NCBI RefSeq assembly: GCF_040907265.1
Contig: NZ_JBFOHP010000002.1
Location: forward strand, 1-64,000
Length of the DNA: 64,000 bases
DNA from: Streptomyces sclerotialus
GTDB taxonomy: Bacteria > Actinomycetota > Actinomycetes > Streptomycetales > Streptomycetaceae
Direction: 5' to 3'
The translations under genes and the position numbers were made by a program. Of the stretch, positions 52,999-62,209 are shown piece by piece; positions within the stretch are counted from its first letter, which is position 1; each line of letters starts with the position of its first letter. A model generated the notes under the pieces. It did no database searches. It saw nothing but the letters and a program-made list of their open reading frames with translations, and was not told the origin of the DNA.

Positions 52999-53874
52999 TC
53001 AGGCGTCGAAGCTGGCGAAGTAGCCGGCGGCCATGTCCTTGTCGCCGTGGCCCTGCGTCGAGGCTCGCTGGAAGCGCTGGTGGCCGGCTTCGACGGTATC
53101 CATGCGGACGCCGGTGCGCTGTGCTGCCTCCAGGACCAGCCGGGCGTCCTTCTTAGCGTTGTCCACGGAGAAGCTCGTGGTGTAGTCGCCGGAGAGGACG
53201 GCGGCGGACTTGCTCCGGAAGTAGCCGTTGTCCATCGGCCCGCCGGTGACGACGTCGATGAAATGCTGCGGGTCGACCTGGAGCTGCTTGGCCAACGCGA
53301 GAGCCTCGCCCACGCCGTGGGTCAGCGCTACCACCCAGGTGTTCAGAACGAGCTTCAGGCGACTGGCCGCGCCGGTGGTGCCGTCCTCGCCGACCCACAG
53401 GGTGCGCGAGCCGATGGCGTCGAAGAGCGGCTGCACGGTGGGGCGCACGCTGGTGGGCCCAGCGGCCATGACCACGAGCTTGCCCAGCTCGGCCGGCCGG
53501 CGGGTGCCTTGTACAGGGGCGTCGACGAAGATCAGCCCGGCCTCGGTGGCGTGGATGGCCAGCTCGTCGACGGCCTCCCCGACCGTGCTGACCTGGACCC
53601 AGATGGTGCCCTCGGTCAGACCCGGCGCGGCGGCCTCGATGGCTTCCAGCACTCGGGGGCCGTCGTTGAGGACGGTCAGCACCACATCGGCGCCCGTGAC
53701 CGCCTCGGCGGGGGTGGCCGCGGCGTGGATGCCGTCGGCGGTCAGGGCCTCAGCCTTGCTCGCGGTGCGGTTCCAGGCCCGAACGGTGAAGCCGTTGTTG
53801 CTCAGGTTGCGGGCCACGGGCGCTCCGATGATGCCGGTGCCCAGCACGGCGATGACCGGCTGTGCGGTAGTCAT
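52999..53874 (-). CDS. 3-hydroxyisobutyrate dehydrogenase-like NAD(P)-dependent enzyme
   Basis: A 291-residue beta-hydroxyacid dehydrogenase family protein. GTGIIGAPVARNLSNNGF is the Rossmann glycine motif, DAPVQGTRRPAELGKLVVMA carries the substrate-binding loop, and SRLKLVLNTWVVAL holds the catalytic Lys. The imine-reductase-like branch is possible. It is the last gene of the unit TetR-MFS-dehydrogenase, transcribed leftward and starting 105 bp after the MFS stop. Confidence 0.85.
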   Translation of the reverse strand: MTTAQPVIAVLGTGIIGAPVARNLSNNGFTVRAWNRTASKAEALTADGIHAAATPAEAVTGADVVLTVLNDGPRVLEAIEAAAPGLTEGTIWVQVSTVGEAVDELAIHATEAGLIFVDAPVQGTRRPAELGKLVVMAAGPTSVRPTVQPLFDAIGSRTLWVGEDGTTGAASRLKLVLNTWVVALTHGVGEALALAKQLQVDPQHFIDVVTGGPMDNGYFRSKSAAVLSGDYTTSFSVDNAKKDARLVLEAAQRTGVRMDTVEAGHQRFQRASTQGHGDKDMAAGYFASFDA

Positions 53875-53978
53875 TCATGCACTCCTTGCAGTTCGAGAGA
53901 TTGAGAGATGGTGAAGCGCGTCGGCCCGCCACGTAGGGAGAAGGCGAGGGGGCCGGCGCCGTCTGAGGTCCCGGCGCG

Positions 53979-55184
53979 TCAACCCGACTTGGCGGGCGTG
54001 GGCCAAGCCGCGCTGTTCGGCCTCCGTTCTCCGGCGGGCGCTGCACGGCGCTGCAGTACGCCGGAGACAGTGGCCGTCCCCAGCCCCGCTACGGCCAGCA
54101 GGGCGCCGGTCCAGGCGGGAGCGGTGTAGCCCAGGCCGGCGCTGATGGCGCTGCCGCCGAGCCACGGGCCGATGGTGTTGCCGACGTTGAAGGCCGAGGT
54201 GTTGGTGGTGGTGGCCAGCGTCGGGGCGTCCCCGGCCTCGCGCATCACCTGTGCCTGCAGGGCGGGGTTGATGGAGAACGCCGCCACGCCGAAGACGGCG
54301 ATCGTCATCACGGTGGCGATCCGGTTGTGCGCGGTGAGGGTCAGCAGGGCCAGCACGAGTGCCATGGCGCCGATTCCGACGTAGAGGTTGGGCAGCAGGT
54401 AGCGGTCGGCGAGTTTTCCTCCCACGATGCTGCCGGCGAAGCAGCCGACGCCGAAGAGGACGAGCAGCAGCGGCACGGCCCCCTCAGGGAAGCCGCTGAC
54501 GTCGGTGAACAAGGGCGAGAGGTAGCTGAAACAGCAGAAGACGGCCGCCTGGGTCAGCATGGAGGTGGCCAGCGCCACCCAGACCCGTGGGTTGCGGAAC
54601 GCGGCAAGCTCCGCACGGACGCCCACGTAGGGCTCGTTGGGGCGGCGCGGCACGAAGAAGATGACGCCGAGCAGGGCCAGGACGGCCAGGGTGTCCACCA
54701 CCCAGAAGCTCGCCCGCCACCCCGCATGCTGGCTGAGAAAGGTTCCCGCGGGCACGCCGAAGACGTTGGCCACGGTCAGGCCGGCGAACATGATGGCCAG
54801 GGCCTGCCCGCGCCGCTGCTGACCGGCCAGGTCGACGGCCACCACCGAGCCGATGCCGAAGAAGGCCCCCTGCGCCAGGGCGGCGATCACCCGGCCCGTC
54901 ATCAGCACTCCGTAATCCGGCGCCAGCGCCCCCATGGTCTGCCCCAGGACGAAGAGCAGCAGCAGGCCGATCAGGGAGGTCTTGCGGTTGATACGCAGGG
55001 TGGCGACCGTCAGCACCGGGCCACCGATGACGACGCCCAACGCATAGCCGGAGATCAGCAGACCCACGGTCGGGACGGTCACCGACAGGTCGCGGGCCAG
55101 GTCCGGCAGCAGCCCGGAAATCATGAACTCGGTCGTCCCGATGCAGAACACGGTCAGACCGAGGACGTACACGGCGATGGGCAT
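53979..55184 (-). CDS. MFS transporter
   Basis: A 401-residue 12-helix MFS exporter starting MPIAVYVLGLTVFCIGTTEF with the sugar-efflux/AraJ-type pattern (TTEFMISGLLPDLARDL) and MFS motif A at KLADRYLL. It is preceded by CAAGGAG. It lies downstream of the TetR gene at 55303 on the same strand and upstream of the dehydrogenase at 52999. The shared box at 55202-55218 indicates direct TetR control. Confidence 0.88.
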   Translation of the reverse strand: MPIAVYVLGLTVFCIGTTEFMISGLLPDLARDLSVTVPTVGLLISGYALGVVIGGPVLTVATLRINRKTSLIGLLLLFVLGQTMGALAPDYGVLMTGRVIAALAQGAFFGIGSVVAVDLAGQQRRGQALAIMFAGLTVANVFGVPAGTFLSQHAGWRASFWVVDTLAVLALLGVIFFVPRRPNEPYVGVRAELAAFRNPRVWVALATSMLTQAAVFCCFSYLSPLFTDVSGFPEGAVPLLLVLFGVGCFAGSIVGGKLADRYLLPNLYVGIGAMALVLALLTLTAHNRIATVMTIAVFGVAAFSINPALQAQVMREAGDAPTLATTTNTSAFNVGNTIGPWLGGSAISAGLGYTAPAWTGALLAVAGLGTATVSGVLQRRAAPAGERRPNSAAWPTPAKSG

Positions 55185-55201
55185 CGTTGCTCCTTGCCTT
55201 G

Positions 55202-55218
55202 TATTTGAATAACCATTA
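55202..55218. promoter_or_regulatory. Candidate TetR site shared with 55899-55915
   Basis: TATTTGAATAACCATTA lies 17 bp upstream of the MFS start. TTATGGAACGAGCATTA lies 17 bp upstream of the TetR start (55899-55915). Eleven of 17 positions match, including GAA..A.CATTA. A common binding site for the TetR protein is plausible. Confidence 0.45.
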
Positions 55219-55302
55219 CAGAACTTGGTCAAAAAGAACGACCGACGGCACCGCCGGTCGTTCACGGCCCGCTGCGGAAGTGGATCTGACGCAGCGCGAC
55301 AC

Positions 55303-55881
55303 TCAAAGGCTTTGCAGGACTTGGTCGACGATTCCGGTCAACGTCCGGCGATCGGCCACCTTGCCCAGGACACGCAAGCCGTACATGGAGCTGAGCAGGT
55401 ACTGCGCCAGCTGCCGGGCATCCCGGGTCTTGTCGATCTCCCCCGCACGCTGCGCCCGCTGGATGGCCGCACACAGCGCCTCCTCCATACGCGCGAAGAT
55501 ATGCCGCACGAGGCCGGTGACCTCTTCGTCCTGCCCGGCCAGCTCCATCGCCGAGTTCACCGCCAGACAGCCCCGGTGGCCGGACGAGGGAGCCGACTCC
55601 TCCTCCACCACCGTCATCAGGACTGCCCGGATGCGGTCCCGGACCGGCCCCTCCCCCTCCAGCACCTCCACCTGGCGAGAGGTCCACACGGCGTCGTACC
55701 GGCGCAGCGCGGCCGCGAACAGACCGTGCTTGCTGTGGAAGGTGTTGTACAGACTGCCACGTCCGAGCCCGGTACCGTCCACCAGATCCTGGGCCGAGGT
55801 GGCGGTATAGCCCTTGTCCCAAAAGACGGACATGGCCGCATCGAGCGCGTGATCAAGGTCGAAACCTCTGGGGCGAGACAT
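55303..55881 (-). CDS. TetR-family regulator
   Basis: A 192-residue TetR protein beginning MSRPRGFDLDHALDAAMSVF, with GLGRGSLYNTFHSKHGLFAA as the recognition helix and a TetR_C-type ligand domain. It heads the leftward unit TetR-MFS-dehydrogenase, with a 118-bp gap to the MFS gene, and probably represses both genes. Confidence 0.88.
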   Translation of the reverse strand: MSRPRGFDLDHALDAAMSVFWDKGYTATSAQDLVDGTGLGRGSLYNTFHSKHGLFAAALRRYDAVWTSRQVEVLEGEGPVRDRIRAVLMTVVEEESAPSSGHRGCLAVNSAMELAGQDEEVTGLVRHIFARMEEALCAAIQRAQRAGEIDKTRDARQLAQYLLSSMYGLRVLGKVADRRTLTGIVDQVLQSL

Positions 55882-56197
55882 GACAGGGAGCGTAGCAGTT
55901 ATGGAACGAGCATTAAAATAGAGTTCGGGAAGGCCCCTGCAAGACAAAGCCACGCCCGTCTGCCACCCCAGCACCTCCCCGGAACGAAAGCGGCCCCCGT
56001 CTCGCCCGTCCGGCGCCCCGCGTCTTGGCACGCCTGGTGATGAGTGCGCGACCGCGAAAGACCGGTGTGAACAGCTCGCGCCGGCGCTGGTACTCCGCTT
56101 CCTCGGGCCATGAAGGAGAAACCGGTGCCGAACATCGAGCACAGGAAGGGGTGGGCGGCACCGATGGACAGCATGGTCTCGGAGCGGGCGGTGTCCC

Positions 56198-56365
56198 GGC
56201 GGCGAGCAGACCGAGCAGCGCCTACGCGGTCTGGGAGACGGTGGACGGGCCCCTGCCCCACCAGGCGGGGTCGGCATACGACTCCCACCGCTCGCCCCAG
56301 CCGCCGTCGGCGTTGGCGTGCTCCTCCAGCCGGCGCACACCGCGTTGCACCGCGCCACCCCGCCG
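56198..56365 (-). pseudogene. Squalene-hopene cyclase C-terminal relic
   Basis: The frame reads RGVRRLEEHANADGGWGERW, then ESYADPAWWGRGPSTVSQTA, then an in-frame TAG at 56222-56224 where the family has Trp, then ALLGLLAAG. The GGWGE motif and the S-x-TAWALLGL helix are hallmarks of the cyclase QW repeats. The remaining 550 residues are absent. Between 55899 and 56190 another frame shows EYQRRRELFTPVFRGRAL, faintly like a P450 N-terminus, which I do not call. Confidence 0.6.
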
Positions 56366-56375
56366 TCCTGCATCC

Positions 56376-57641
56376 CTACGGGTCCGCGGTGGGCCGGGGG
56401 CTCGGGTTCCGGACCGGGGCGCCTTCGTAGTCCGTCCCGGGCAGGACCGGTGGAAGAGCCGCAGTGGTACGCGGGCGGGGGCGAGCGGCGGAGAAGCGGC
56501 GCATGCAGGGACGTTCCACGCGCGAGTACAGGAGCCAGGACACCGCCAGCGCCACGATGAACGAGACGCAGGCGACCCGGCCCGTTCCCCATGCGCCGCC
56601 CCCGTAGAACAGGACGACCGCGATCACCGTGGCATGCACCAGGTAGAAGGCGTACGAGAGGTTGCCGAGGAAGACCATGCCCGGCTCCCGCAGCAGGGAT
56701 CTCCCGCCGCGCACGTCCACCGCCGCCGTCGCCCGGACCAGCAGCGCGACGGGTACCACCGTGGCGGCGGTGAGCAGGAACGGCGCGGGAAGCAGCGCGA
56801 TGCCGAGGAACAGGGCCGCGCACAGCAGGCCTGCCGCCGGGAGGACGCCGATCCGGACCGGGAACCCGCTCAGGTGCATCCGGGCAAGGATCATGCCCAG
56901 GACGAACTCCGGCAGCCGGCTCGGTGGGAACATGTATACGAACAACAACTGAGGCTGGGTGACGTCCCCGGGCAGGGAGCTCTGTTCGAACGGCGGTCCG
57001 CCCAGGCCCAGCGAAACCATGGGGACCGCCCAGGCCGCCACCGTCGCGGCGCCGGCCGCCACCGGAAGCCACCCCGTGCGAACGCGCCTGACCAGCGGCA
57101 GCAGCAGCGGGAAGAGCAGGTAGAACAGCAGTTCGCAGGTGAGCGACCAGGCGACGCCGTTGCCTGCCAGGCCGAACTGCGGCAGCGGGATGAGGGTGTG
57201 CACCAACAGGGCGTTGGCCACATCACCCAGCACTGTAGGGGCAACCACAGCATCGGTGACCGGACGAGGCATCCCCATGCCACGGAAGAGCAGCATGATG
57301 AGTACCCAGACCACCAGGTGGCTGGGGTAGATCTTGACGATGCGCCGGCGCCAGAAGCTGCGGGCCGTGTCCGTCTCCCGCGCCGAGCAGGTCAGCACGA
57401 ATCCGCTGAGGACGAAGAACAGCGAGACGCCGACCGGGCCCAGCAGGAAGAAGGCCGGGGCCGACCAGCTGCCCTTGCGTGCGGCCTCCAGGGTGGCCAC
57501 GTGGCAGACGAACACACCGAACGCGGCAACGAATCGCAACCCGGTCAGGGAGGGCAACCACGCGCACGTGGCCGCCAGGGGTACGGCCGTACCGCTTCTG
57601 GGATGTTCTTTGCCCACCGGCCCAGCGTCCGGGCCGGACAC
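56376..57641 (-). CDS. Membrane acyltransferase (acyltransferase-3 family)
   Basis: A protein of about 421 residues with ten hydrophobic segments. LPSLTGLRFVAAFGVFVCHV begins the family domain and carries its conserved His, while GVSLFFVLSGFVLT, RRRIVKIYPSHLVVWVLIML and WSLTCELLFYLLFPLLL contain the family Arg/His/Glu motifs. Members O-acylate sugars, peptidoglycan or antibiotics at the membrane. The start is uncertain; GTG 57641 is used, but the conserved part begins about 40 residues later. The C-terminal 40 residues are Pro-rich. Confidence 0.8.
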   Translation of the reverse strand: MSGPDAGPVGKEHPRSGTAVPLAATCAWLPSLTGLRFVAAFGVFVCHVATLEAARKGSWSAPAFFLLGPVGVSLFFVLSGFVLTCSARETDTARSFWRRRIVKIYPSHLVVWVLIMLLFRGMGMPRPVTDAVVAPTVLGDVANALLVHTLIPLPQFGLAGNGVAWSLTCELLFYLLFPLLLPLVRRVRTGWLPVAAGAATVAAWAVPMVSLGLGGPPFEQSSLPGDVTQPQLLFVYMFPPSRLPEFVLGMILARMHLSGFPVRIGVLPAAGLLCAALFLGIALLPAPFLLTAATVVPVALLVRATAAVDVRGGRSLLREPGMVFLGNLSYAFYLVHATVIAVVLFYGGGAWGTGRVACVSFIVALAVSWLLYSRVERPCMRRFSAARPRPRTTAALPPVLPGTDYEGAPVRNPSPRPTADP

Positions 57642-58224
57642 CCTCCGCCCACCCCGACCCGCGCGACAGCTCACCGGATCGGGCGTAACCGGCGGGGCCG
57701 AACGGCTGGCTCGACGGCCCCGAGGCGCACACCGCGGATTCCGGCGGCCGCGGTCCGTAGCGTCCTGGCGTGCCACACACGTCACCGCAGAAGTCCGTCA
57801 CGACGCCCGTCATGACGAAGAGATACGCCTGACGAAGGAATCTGCCACGACGACGGAAAGCCGCCGTGACGTAGGAAAGCCGCCGTGACCGCGCCGGCCT
57901 TCGAGGTACTGGCACCGCCCGGCACGAATTGCACCGCCGATCCGTATCCGGTCCACGTACTCCTGGCACTCCTGGCACTCCTGGCACTCCTGCACAAGCG
58001 GGGTCCCATGCACCGCGTCACCACGAGGACAGGGACGAGAACGGGGATTGGGCCGGGGACTGGGACGGGGACTGGGACGGGGACGGGAACATCATGGGCT
58101 CGCCTCCTCCTCCGCCTGCGCCGCGCCCTGGCCCCTGGAAAACCGGTTATGGCCGATGACCCGTCAACTACTCTCGGCGCCCAGGCCCTTCGCGGACCCG
58201 GGCCCGGAAATGAGGGAGGCCGGT
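57642..58224. other. Divergent intergenic region with tandem repeats
   Basis: No gene is supported. Bases 57958-57994 hold four 9-bp units (CACTCCTGG), and bases 58026-58090 hold GGGACGGGGACTGG-type units. The region lies between the acyltransferase (leftward) and the phosphotransferase (rightward). Confidence 0.65.
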
Positions 58225-59067
58225 ATGGAGCCATGGGAACTCCGTCGCGCTGTTGAGGCAGGACGGACGACCGCTTCACGGCTGGGCTTGCAGGTCGACG
58301 ATGTGATCGTCATCCACAACTCGGACCGCGTCGTCCTGCGCCTGGTCCCGTGTGATGTTCTGGCTCGGGTCGCGCCTTCGGGTCATCTGGCTGGTTCCGA
58401 GTTCGAAGTAGAGGTTGCTCGCCGTCTCGCCGACATCGACGCCCCGGTGGCTGAGCTCGAGCCTCGGGTCGAGCCCCGAGTCCATGTGCGTGATGCCTTC
58501 GCCATCTCGCTCTGGACCTACTACGAACCTGTGCGATCAGAGATCGCGCCGGACGACTACGCGAACGTACTCATGCAACACCACGCCGCTCTGCGCCAGA
58601 TCGATCTGGCCGCACCGCATTTCACCGATCGAGTGGCCGGGGCGCTGAGCGAGGTGAACGACCGCGAGCGGTCCCCCGAACTGCCCGACCTCGACCGGGA
58701 GTTCCTCAGCACCACGCTCAGCGGCCTGAGCGCAGCAGTCAGCGTCGAGAAGGCCGGTGACCAGCTGTTGCACGGCGAACCACATCCAGGCAACCTCCTG
58801 AACACGAGGAGAGGGCCGCTTCTCGTAGACCTCGCCACGTGCTGCCGCGGGCCCGTTGAGTTCGACCTCGCCCATGCCCCCGAGGACGCAGGAAAGCACT
58901 ACGCGGGGGCCGACCTGGACCTGATTCACCAGTGCCGCGCCCTGAACTGGGCGCTGTTCTCGGCCTGGCGCTGGCGCCGGAACGACCAAATGCCCGACCG
59001 GGACCACTGGAGGGTGGAGGGGCTCAACCGGGTGCGGGCCGCTGTCGGTCGCTGCGAACTGGGCTGA
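58225..59067 (+). CDS. Aminoglycoside phosphotransferase-like protein
   Basis: A 280-residue kinase-fold protein. LVPCDVLARVAP is the N-lobe strand, LLHGEPHPGNLL is the catalytic loop (HGE in place of the usual HGD, with the metal-binding Asn), and LLVDLATCCRGPVEFDLAHA is the DFG-equivalent region. These proteins phosphorylate small molecules such as aminoglycosides, choline or homoserine. The HGE variant is a known feature of one actinobacterial branch but could lower activity. ATG 58225 has GGGAGG 7 bp upstream. Confidence 0.78.
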   Translation: MEPWELRRAVEAGRTTASRLGLQVDDVIVIHNSDRVVLRLVPCDVLARVAPSGHLAGSEFEVEVARRLADIDAPVAELEPRVEPRVHVRDAFAISLWTYYEPVRSEIAPDDYANVLMQHHAALRQIDLAAPHFTDRVAGALSEVNDRERSPELPDLDREFLSTTLSGLSAAVSVEKAGDQLLHGEPHPGNLLNTRRGPLLVDLATCCRGPVEFDLAHAPEDAGKHYAGADLDLIHQCRALNWALFSAWRWRRNDQMPDRDHWRVEGLNRVRAAVGRCELG

Positions 59068-59190
59068 GCTCGAGACAGAGAGATGCCGGGTCCACGTCCG
59101 CTGCACCGTGCGCGGCAACCAATGAGCTGTGGCGGGCCTGCCTCCGGCCCCGTGACAGGGTCGCGCTGAGCCCCCGCGGAAGATCGTCGA

Positions 59191-59910
59191 TCAGTGGTGA
59201 GGGGCGGCGCCTGTTCGTGGCGTGCCTTCCTGCTCAGGGCTTCCGTCGTACAGCAGTGTGGCCGAGTCGGTGACGGCGTGCTGCCGCCCGGGGGTGGTGT
59301 AGGCCATGTTGAGCACCGCGCGCCGCAGACCGGGGTGGCGCAGAGGGGTGACACGGTGGGCGGTGGTGTCGCTGCGCAGGAGGTAGGCGTCGCCGCTGCG
59401 GTGGTGGGCCCGGCGTGCCGAGCGGGTGCCCAGGGCATCGAGGGTGCTGGCGTGCGGGGTGTATTCGAGTAGGCCGCCGTCGCGATGATGCGCGGGGGCG
59501 TGCAGGAAGAGGACCAGGGCAAGGGGATAGTCATCGATGTGGGCGCCGTGGGTGTCGCCTGGCTGGTGCAGGACGTTGAGGACGTGCCGTTCGACCGGTT
59601 CGTGCACGGTCGTGATGTCCAGTCCGGTGAGGCGGCCGAGGAAGGTGAGCAGGCCCGGCTCTCGGTAGAGGGCGGGGATGAGCGAGGAGTGCTGCGCAAT
59701 GCTCTGTCCGCCGACCACGGTCAGGTGCCGGGGCGAGTCGTTCATGCAGGCCATGGTGAAATCCCGGCGAACGGCGAGAGTGGCCAGCCGCTGAAGTTCG
59801 GCGCGCAGCCGTGCCAGCAGAGCGGCGCTCAGCAGGCCGGGCAGGGGCAGGTAGCCGTCATCGGTGAAGCGGGAGGCGAGGGCGTCATCCGGCGCAGGCA
59901 GGATCAGCAC
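59191..59910 (-). CDS. Fe(II)/2-oxoglutarate-dependent oxygenase, BesD/HalB-like fold
   Basis: A 239-residue protein. LNVLHQPGDTHGAHIDDYPL carries the H-x-D part of the iron triad; the third ligand His is in DTTAHRVTPLRHPGLRRAVL, followed by the Arg that binds 2-oxoglutarate. GGLLEYTPHASTLDALG fits the amino-acid hydroxylase/halogenase group related to BesD. Halogenases of that group replace the Asp with Gly, so the Asp here (H-I-D) points to a hydroxylase. The substrate is probably a free amino acid. It stands alone, transcribed leftward. Confidence 0.72.
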   Translation of the reverse strand: MLILPAPDDALASRFTDDGYLPLPGLLSAALLARLRAELQRLATLAVRRDFTMACMNDSPRHLTVVGGQSIAQHSSLIPALYREPGLLTFLGRLTGLDITTVHEPVERHVLNVLHQPGDTHGAHIDDYPLALVLFLHAPAHHRDGGLLEYTPHASTLDALGTRSARRAHHRSGDAYLLRSDTTAHRVTPLRHPGLRRAVLNMAYTTPGRQHAVTDSATLLYDGSPEQEGTPRTGAAPHH

Positions 59911-60254
59911 ACCATGCCCTTACCCCGCCCGCACGATCAGCATCCACGAAGGTCTGCACGCAGCAACCACGAAGATCTCCACGCCGCCGTGCCGGGGCGC
60001 TGGTGCCCGGGCGGTGCAGCCAGTACACCGTCGTCGGCGAAGACACGGTCGACAGCGGGAACCTCTGCGAGGACGCCTTGACGGCTACATGGGAGAGCCG
60101 GCTATGGGAGAGCCCGAGAGGCATACCACGGTAGCGCGGCAGGGCTCGGGCAGACTCGGGCCCGCACCGCTCTTCGACTGGCCCCGCCCCCGATCCGCGG
60201 AGTGCCACCGAGTCGAGGCCGGCCGGACGACACGACCCGGGGGCGGCCGACAGG

Positions 60255-60690
60255 TCAGGCGGCCCGGCGCTTGTCCTGGTCGTCGCAGGGAAGTTCGGCG
60301 GCGGTGTAGGGGGCAGACGTTCCTCGCGTTCGTCGGACCGCTCGTTGTCGGCGGCGATCAGCATCCCGAACACCGGCTCGCCCTCCAGAGGGCGGAAAGC
60401 GCGGCGGACGTCCGTCGACCACACGCTCGCTGCCATGGAGCCCTTGCCGTCGGCCATCCGCCGCCACTCCTGCGTGCGTACCGCGCGGGCGTAGCACGCG
60501 GCATCAGCCTGGATCCGTTTCCGTTCCGTCCGGGGAGCGTACTCGGCGGTCTCGATGAGCTGGTCCAGTGCTCGGGCCTCCCCGCGAGAGGCGACCTCGG
60601 CTTTGCCGTACGAGTTTGCCGTACGAGCCGTTGGCGGTGACCAGGACGAACCCGGTGAGATGCCTGTGGCTCGAAAAACACCGCCGGCCA
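60255..60690 (-). pseudogene. Hypothetical broken by a 13-bp duplication
   Basis: The upstream frame HLTGFVLVTANGSYGK is separated from GEARALDQLIETAEYAPRTE and RRMADGKGSMAASVWSTDVR by a perfect tandem duplication TTTGCCGTACGAG (60602-60614 and 60615-60627). Near 60300 a C5 run shifts the frame again before PYTAAELPCDDQDKRRAA at the stop. The two lesions account for all frame changes. Family not recognised. The flanking stretches 59911-60254 and 60691-60825 show nothing I can support. Confidence 0.5.
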
Positions 60691-60825
60691 GCTGACCGAA
60701 GCAGGCCGTAGCCGGCGGGGCTCGGCGCACGTTCTGGCGTCGATGTTCCTCGACCCGTCGGCCGGTTCGGCGGCCCGGCCTACGCGCTGCCTCCTGCTTC
60801 AAGTTGGGGCGGCCTCTGCTGCGTC

Positions 60826-60919
60826 GGCGCGGCAGACGGTACGCGCGGCAGCCGAACGCGCGGCAGACCGTACGCGCGGCAGACCGTACGCGCGGCAGAC
60901 CGTACGCGCGGCAGACCGT
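60826..60919. repeat. 16-bp minisatellite
   Basis: Four perfect copies of ACGCGCGGCAGACCGT run from 60856 to 60919, preceded by a 15-bp variant (60841-60855) and a partial copy from 60826. The array lies in the 680-bp gap before the GAF-ANTAR gene, which otherwise holds no gene I can support. Confidence 0.9.
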
Positions 60920-61365
60920 CCGGCAGGTGTGTGGTGCGTGCGTGGTGGTGAGGCGCGTCGAGGGCTTCTCCTGGAGCGCGCCTGTCCGGGTAGAGCACCG
61001 GCAGTGCGTAGACGGCAGGCAGCTGTGACAGCAGGCATCTGCCGTGCAACCGGGCACGTGGGAAAACGTGCAGCTGGGCACGCGGGAGAAACTGCAGAGA
61101 TCCCGAGGAAATTCGTGTTTGGAAGCGGCCGGGCGAGGGGAGGCGCAGGTCGAACCGTGAGGCTGTCCAGTACCGGTTCGGAATCGGCCGTGTGGCAGTC
61201 TTGGACGGGCGAGCCGAGGGATGAGGCGAGCTGGAGCACCCTCCCGTCAGCGGACACCATCCGGCTATCGGAAAAGGCCGGTCCACTTCTTGTCCCGCCC
61301 CCTGGCGGAGTTGCCCTGACCCTGCCACCGCCACGGAGGCGGACGCCAATGATGGGCGGTCCGCT

Positions 61366-62091
61366 GTGTTCAACACCGAGCGCGAGGCGCATATCGCGCA
61401 GGCCGTTTTCGACCTCGCTCACCGTCCGGCGGACTTCGATCCGCTGGAGCTGCTGCACGACCTGACCGCACAGGCGGTCGAGCTGCTGCCGGTGCGCGGC
61501 GCCAGCATCACCATCCTGGACAACGATCGGGTCAACTACATCACCGCCTCCGACGAGGTGTGCCGCGAGCTGACCGAGAACCAGGTCAACCTGGACGAGG
61601 GGCCGTGTCTGGACAGTGCCCGCACCCGAAAGCCGCTGGAACCGGCCGAACTGGTCGAACTGGCCGAGCGCTGGCCCCACTTCGCTCCGTACGCCCATGA
61701 GGCCGACATCACAGCGATAGCCGCGGTGAGCCTACGCCTGCCCCAGATGCTGCTGGGCGCGCTCAACCTGTTCATGAGCCGCCCGCCCTACATGGGCACC
61801 CCGGACATGCAGCTGGCCCAGACCCTGGCCGACACCGTCGGCGGCACCTTGGCCCATCGGCATGAACTGGCCGACAAGGACACCGTCCTGGCTCAGTTGC
61901 AGACCGCGCTGGACGGCCGCGTGATCGTCGAACAGGCCAAGGGCCTGCTCGTCGGCCGCTTCGGTATCGACATGGATGAGGCCTTCATCCAACTGCGCAA
62001 CTACGCCCGCTCTCAGCGGCGGAAACTGTCCGACCTTGCGGCCCAGATCGCCCGCGGGAACGTACCCGACGAGTTCTATCCGGCCCGGTGA
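61366..62091 (+). CDS. GAF-ANTAR antitermination regulator
   Basis: A 241-residue protein. The GAF sensor covers residues 10-165 (DLTAQAVELLPVRGASITIL, NQVNLDEGPCLDSARTRKPL). The RNA-binding ANTAR domain is at the C-terminus, with VIVEQAKGLLVGRFGIDMDE and AFIQLRNYARSQRRKLSDLA. ANTAR proteins bind paired RNA hairpins in leaders and prevent termination. The RNA target is not visible here. A second GAF-ANTAR gene follows 118 bp downstream on the same strand. Confidence 0.88.
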   Translation: MFNTEREAHIAQAVFDLAHRPADFDPLELLHDLTAQAVELLPVRGASITILDNDRVNYITASDEVCRELTENQVNLDEGPCLDSARTRKPLEPAELVELAERWPHFAPYAHEADITAIAAVSLRLPQMLLGALNLFMSRPPYMGTPDMQLAQTLADTVGGTLAHRHELADKDTVLAQLQTALDGRVIVEQAKGLLVGRFGIDMDEAFIQLRNYARSQRRKLSDLAAQIARGNVPDEFYPAR

Positions 62092-62209
62092 GGCCCGGCC
62101 CAACCATCGCCGGACTTCCTTCGCACCTTCCTTCTCCCGCCGCCTGCAGGAGACGAGCCCGCCCTGCTGCTGCGGGTGAGGAAGCCTATGGCTGTCCGCC
62201 GGGGGCGTA

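Noticed and set aside
55899..56190. Possible cytochrome P450 N-terminal fragment (EYQRRRELFTPVFRGRAL)
   Set aside because: Too short, split between frames and without the haem motif; similarity is suggestive only.
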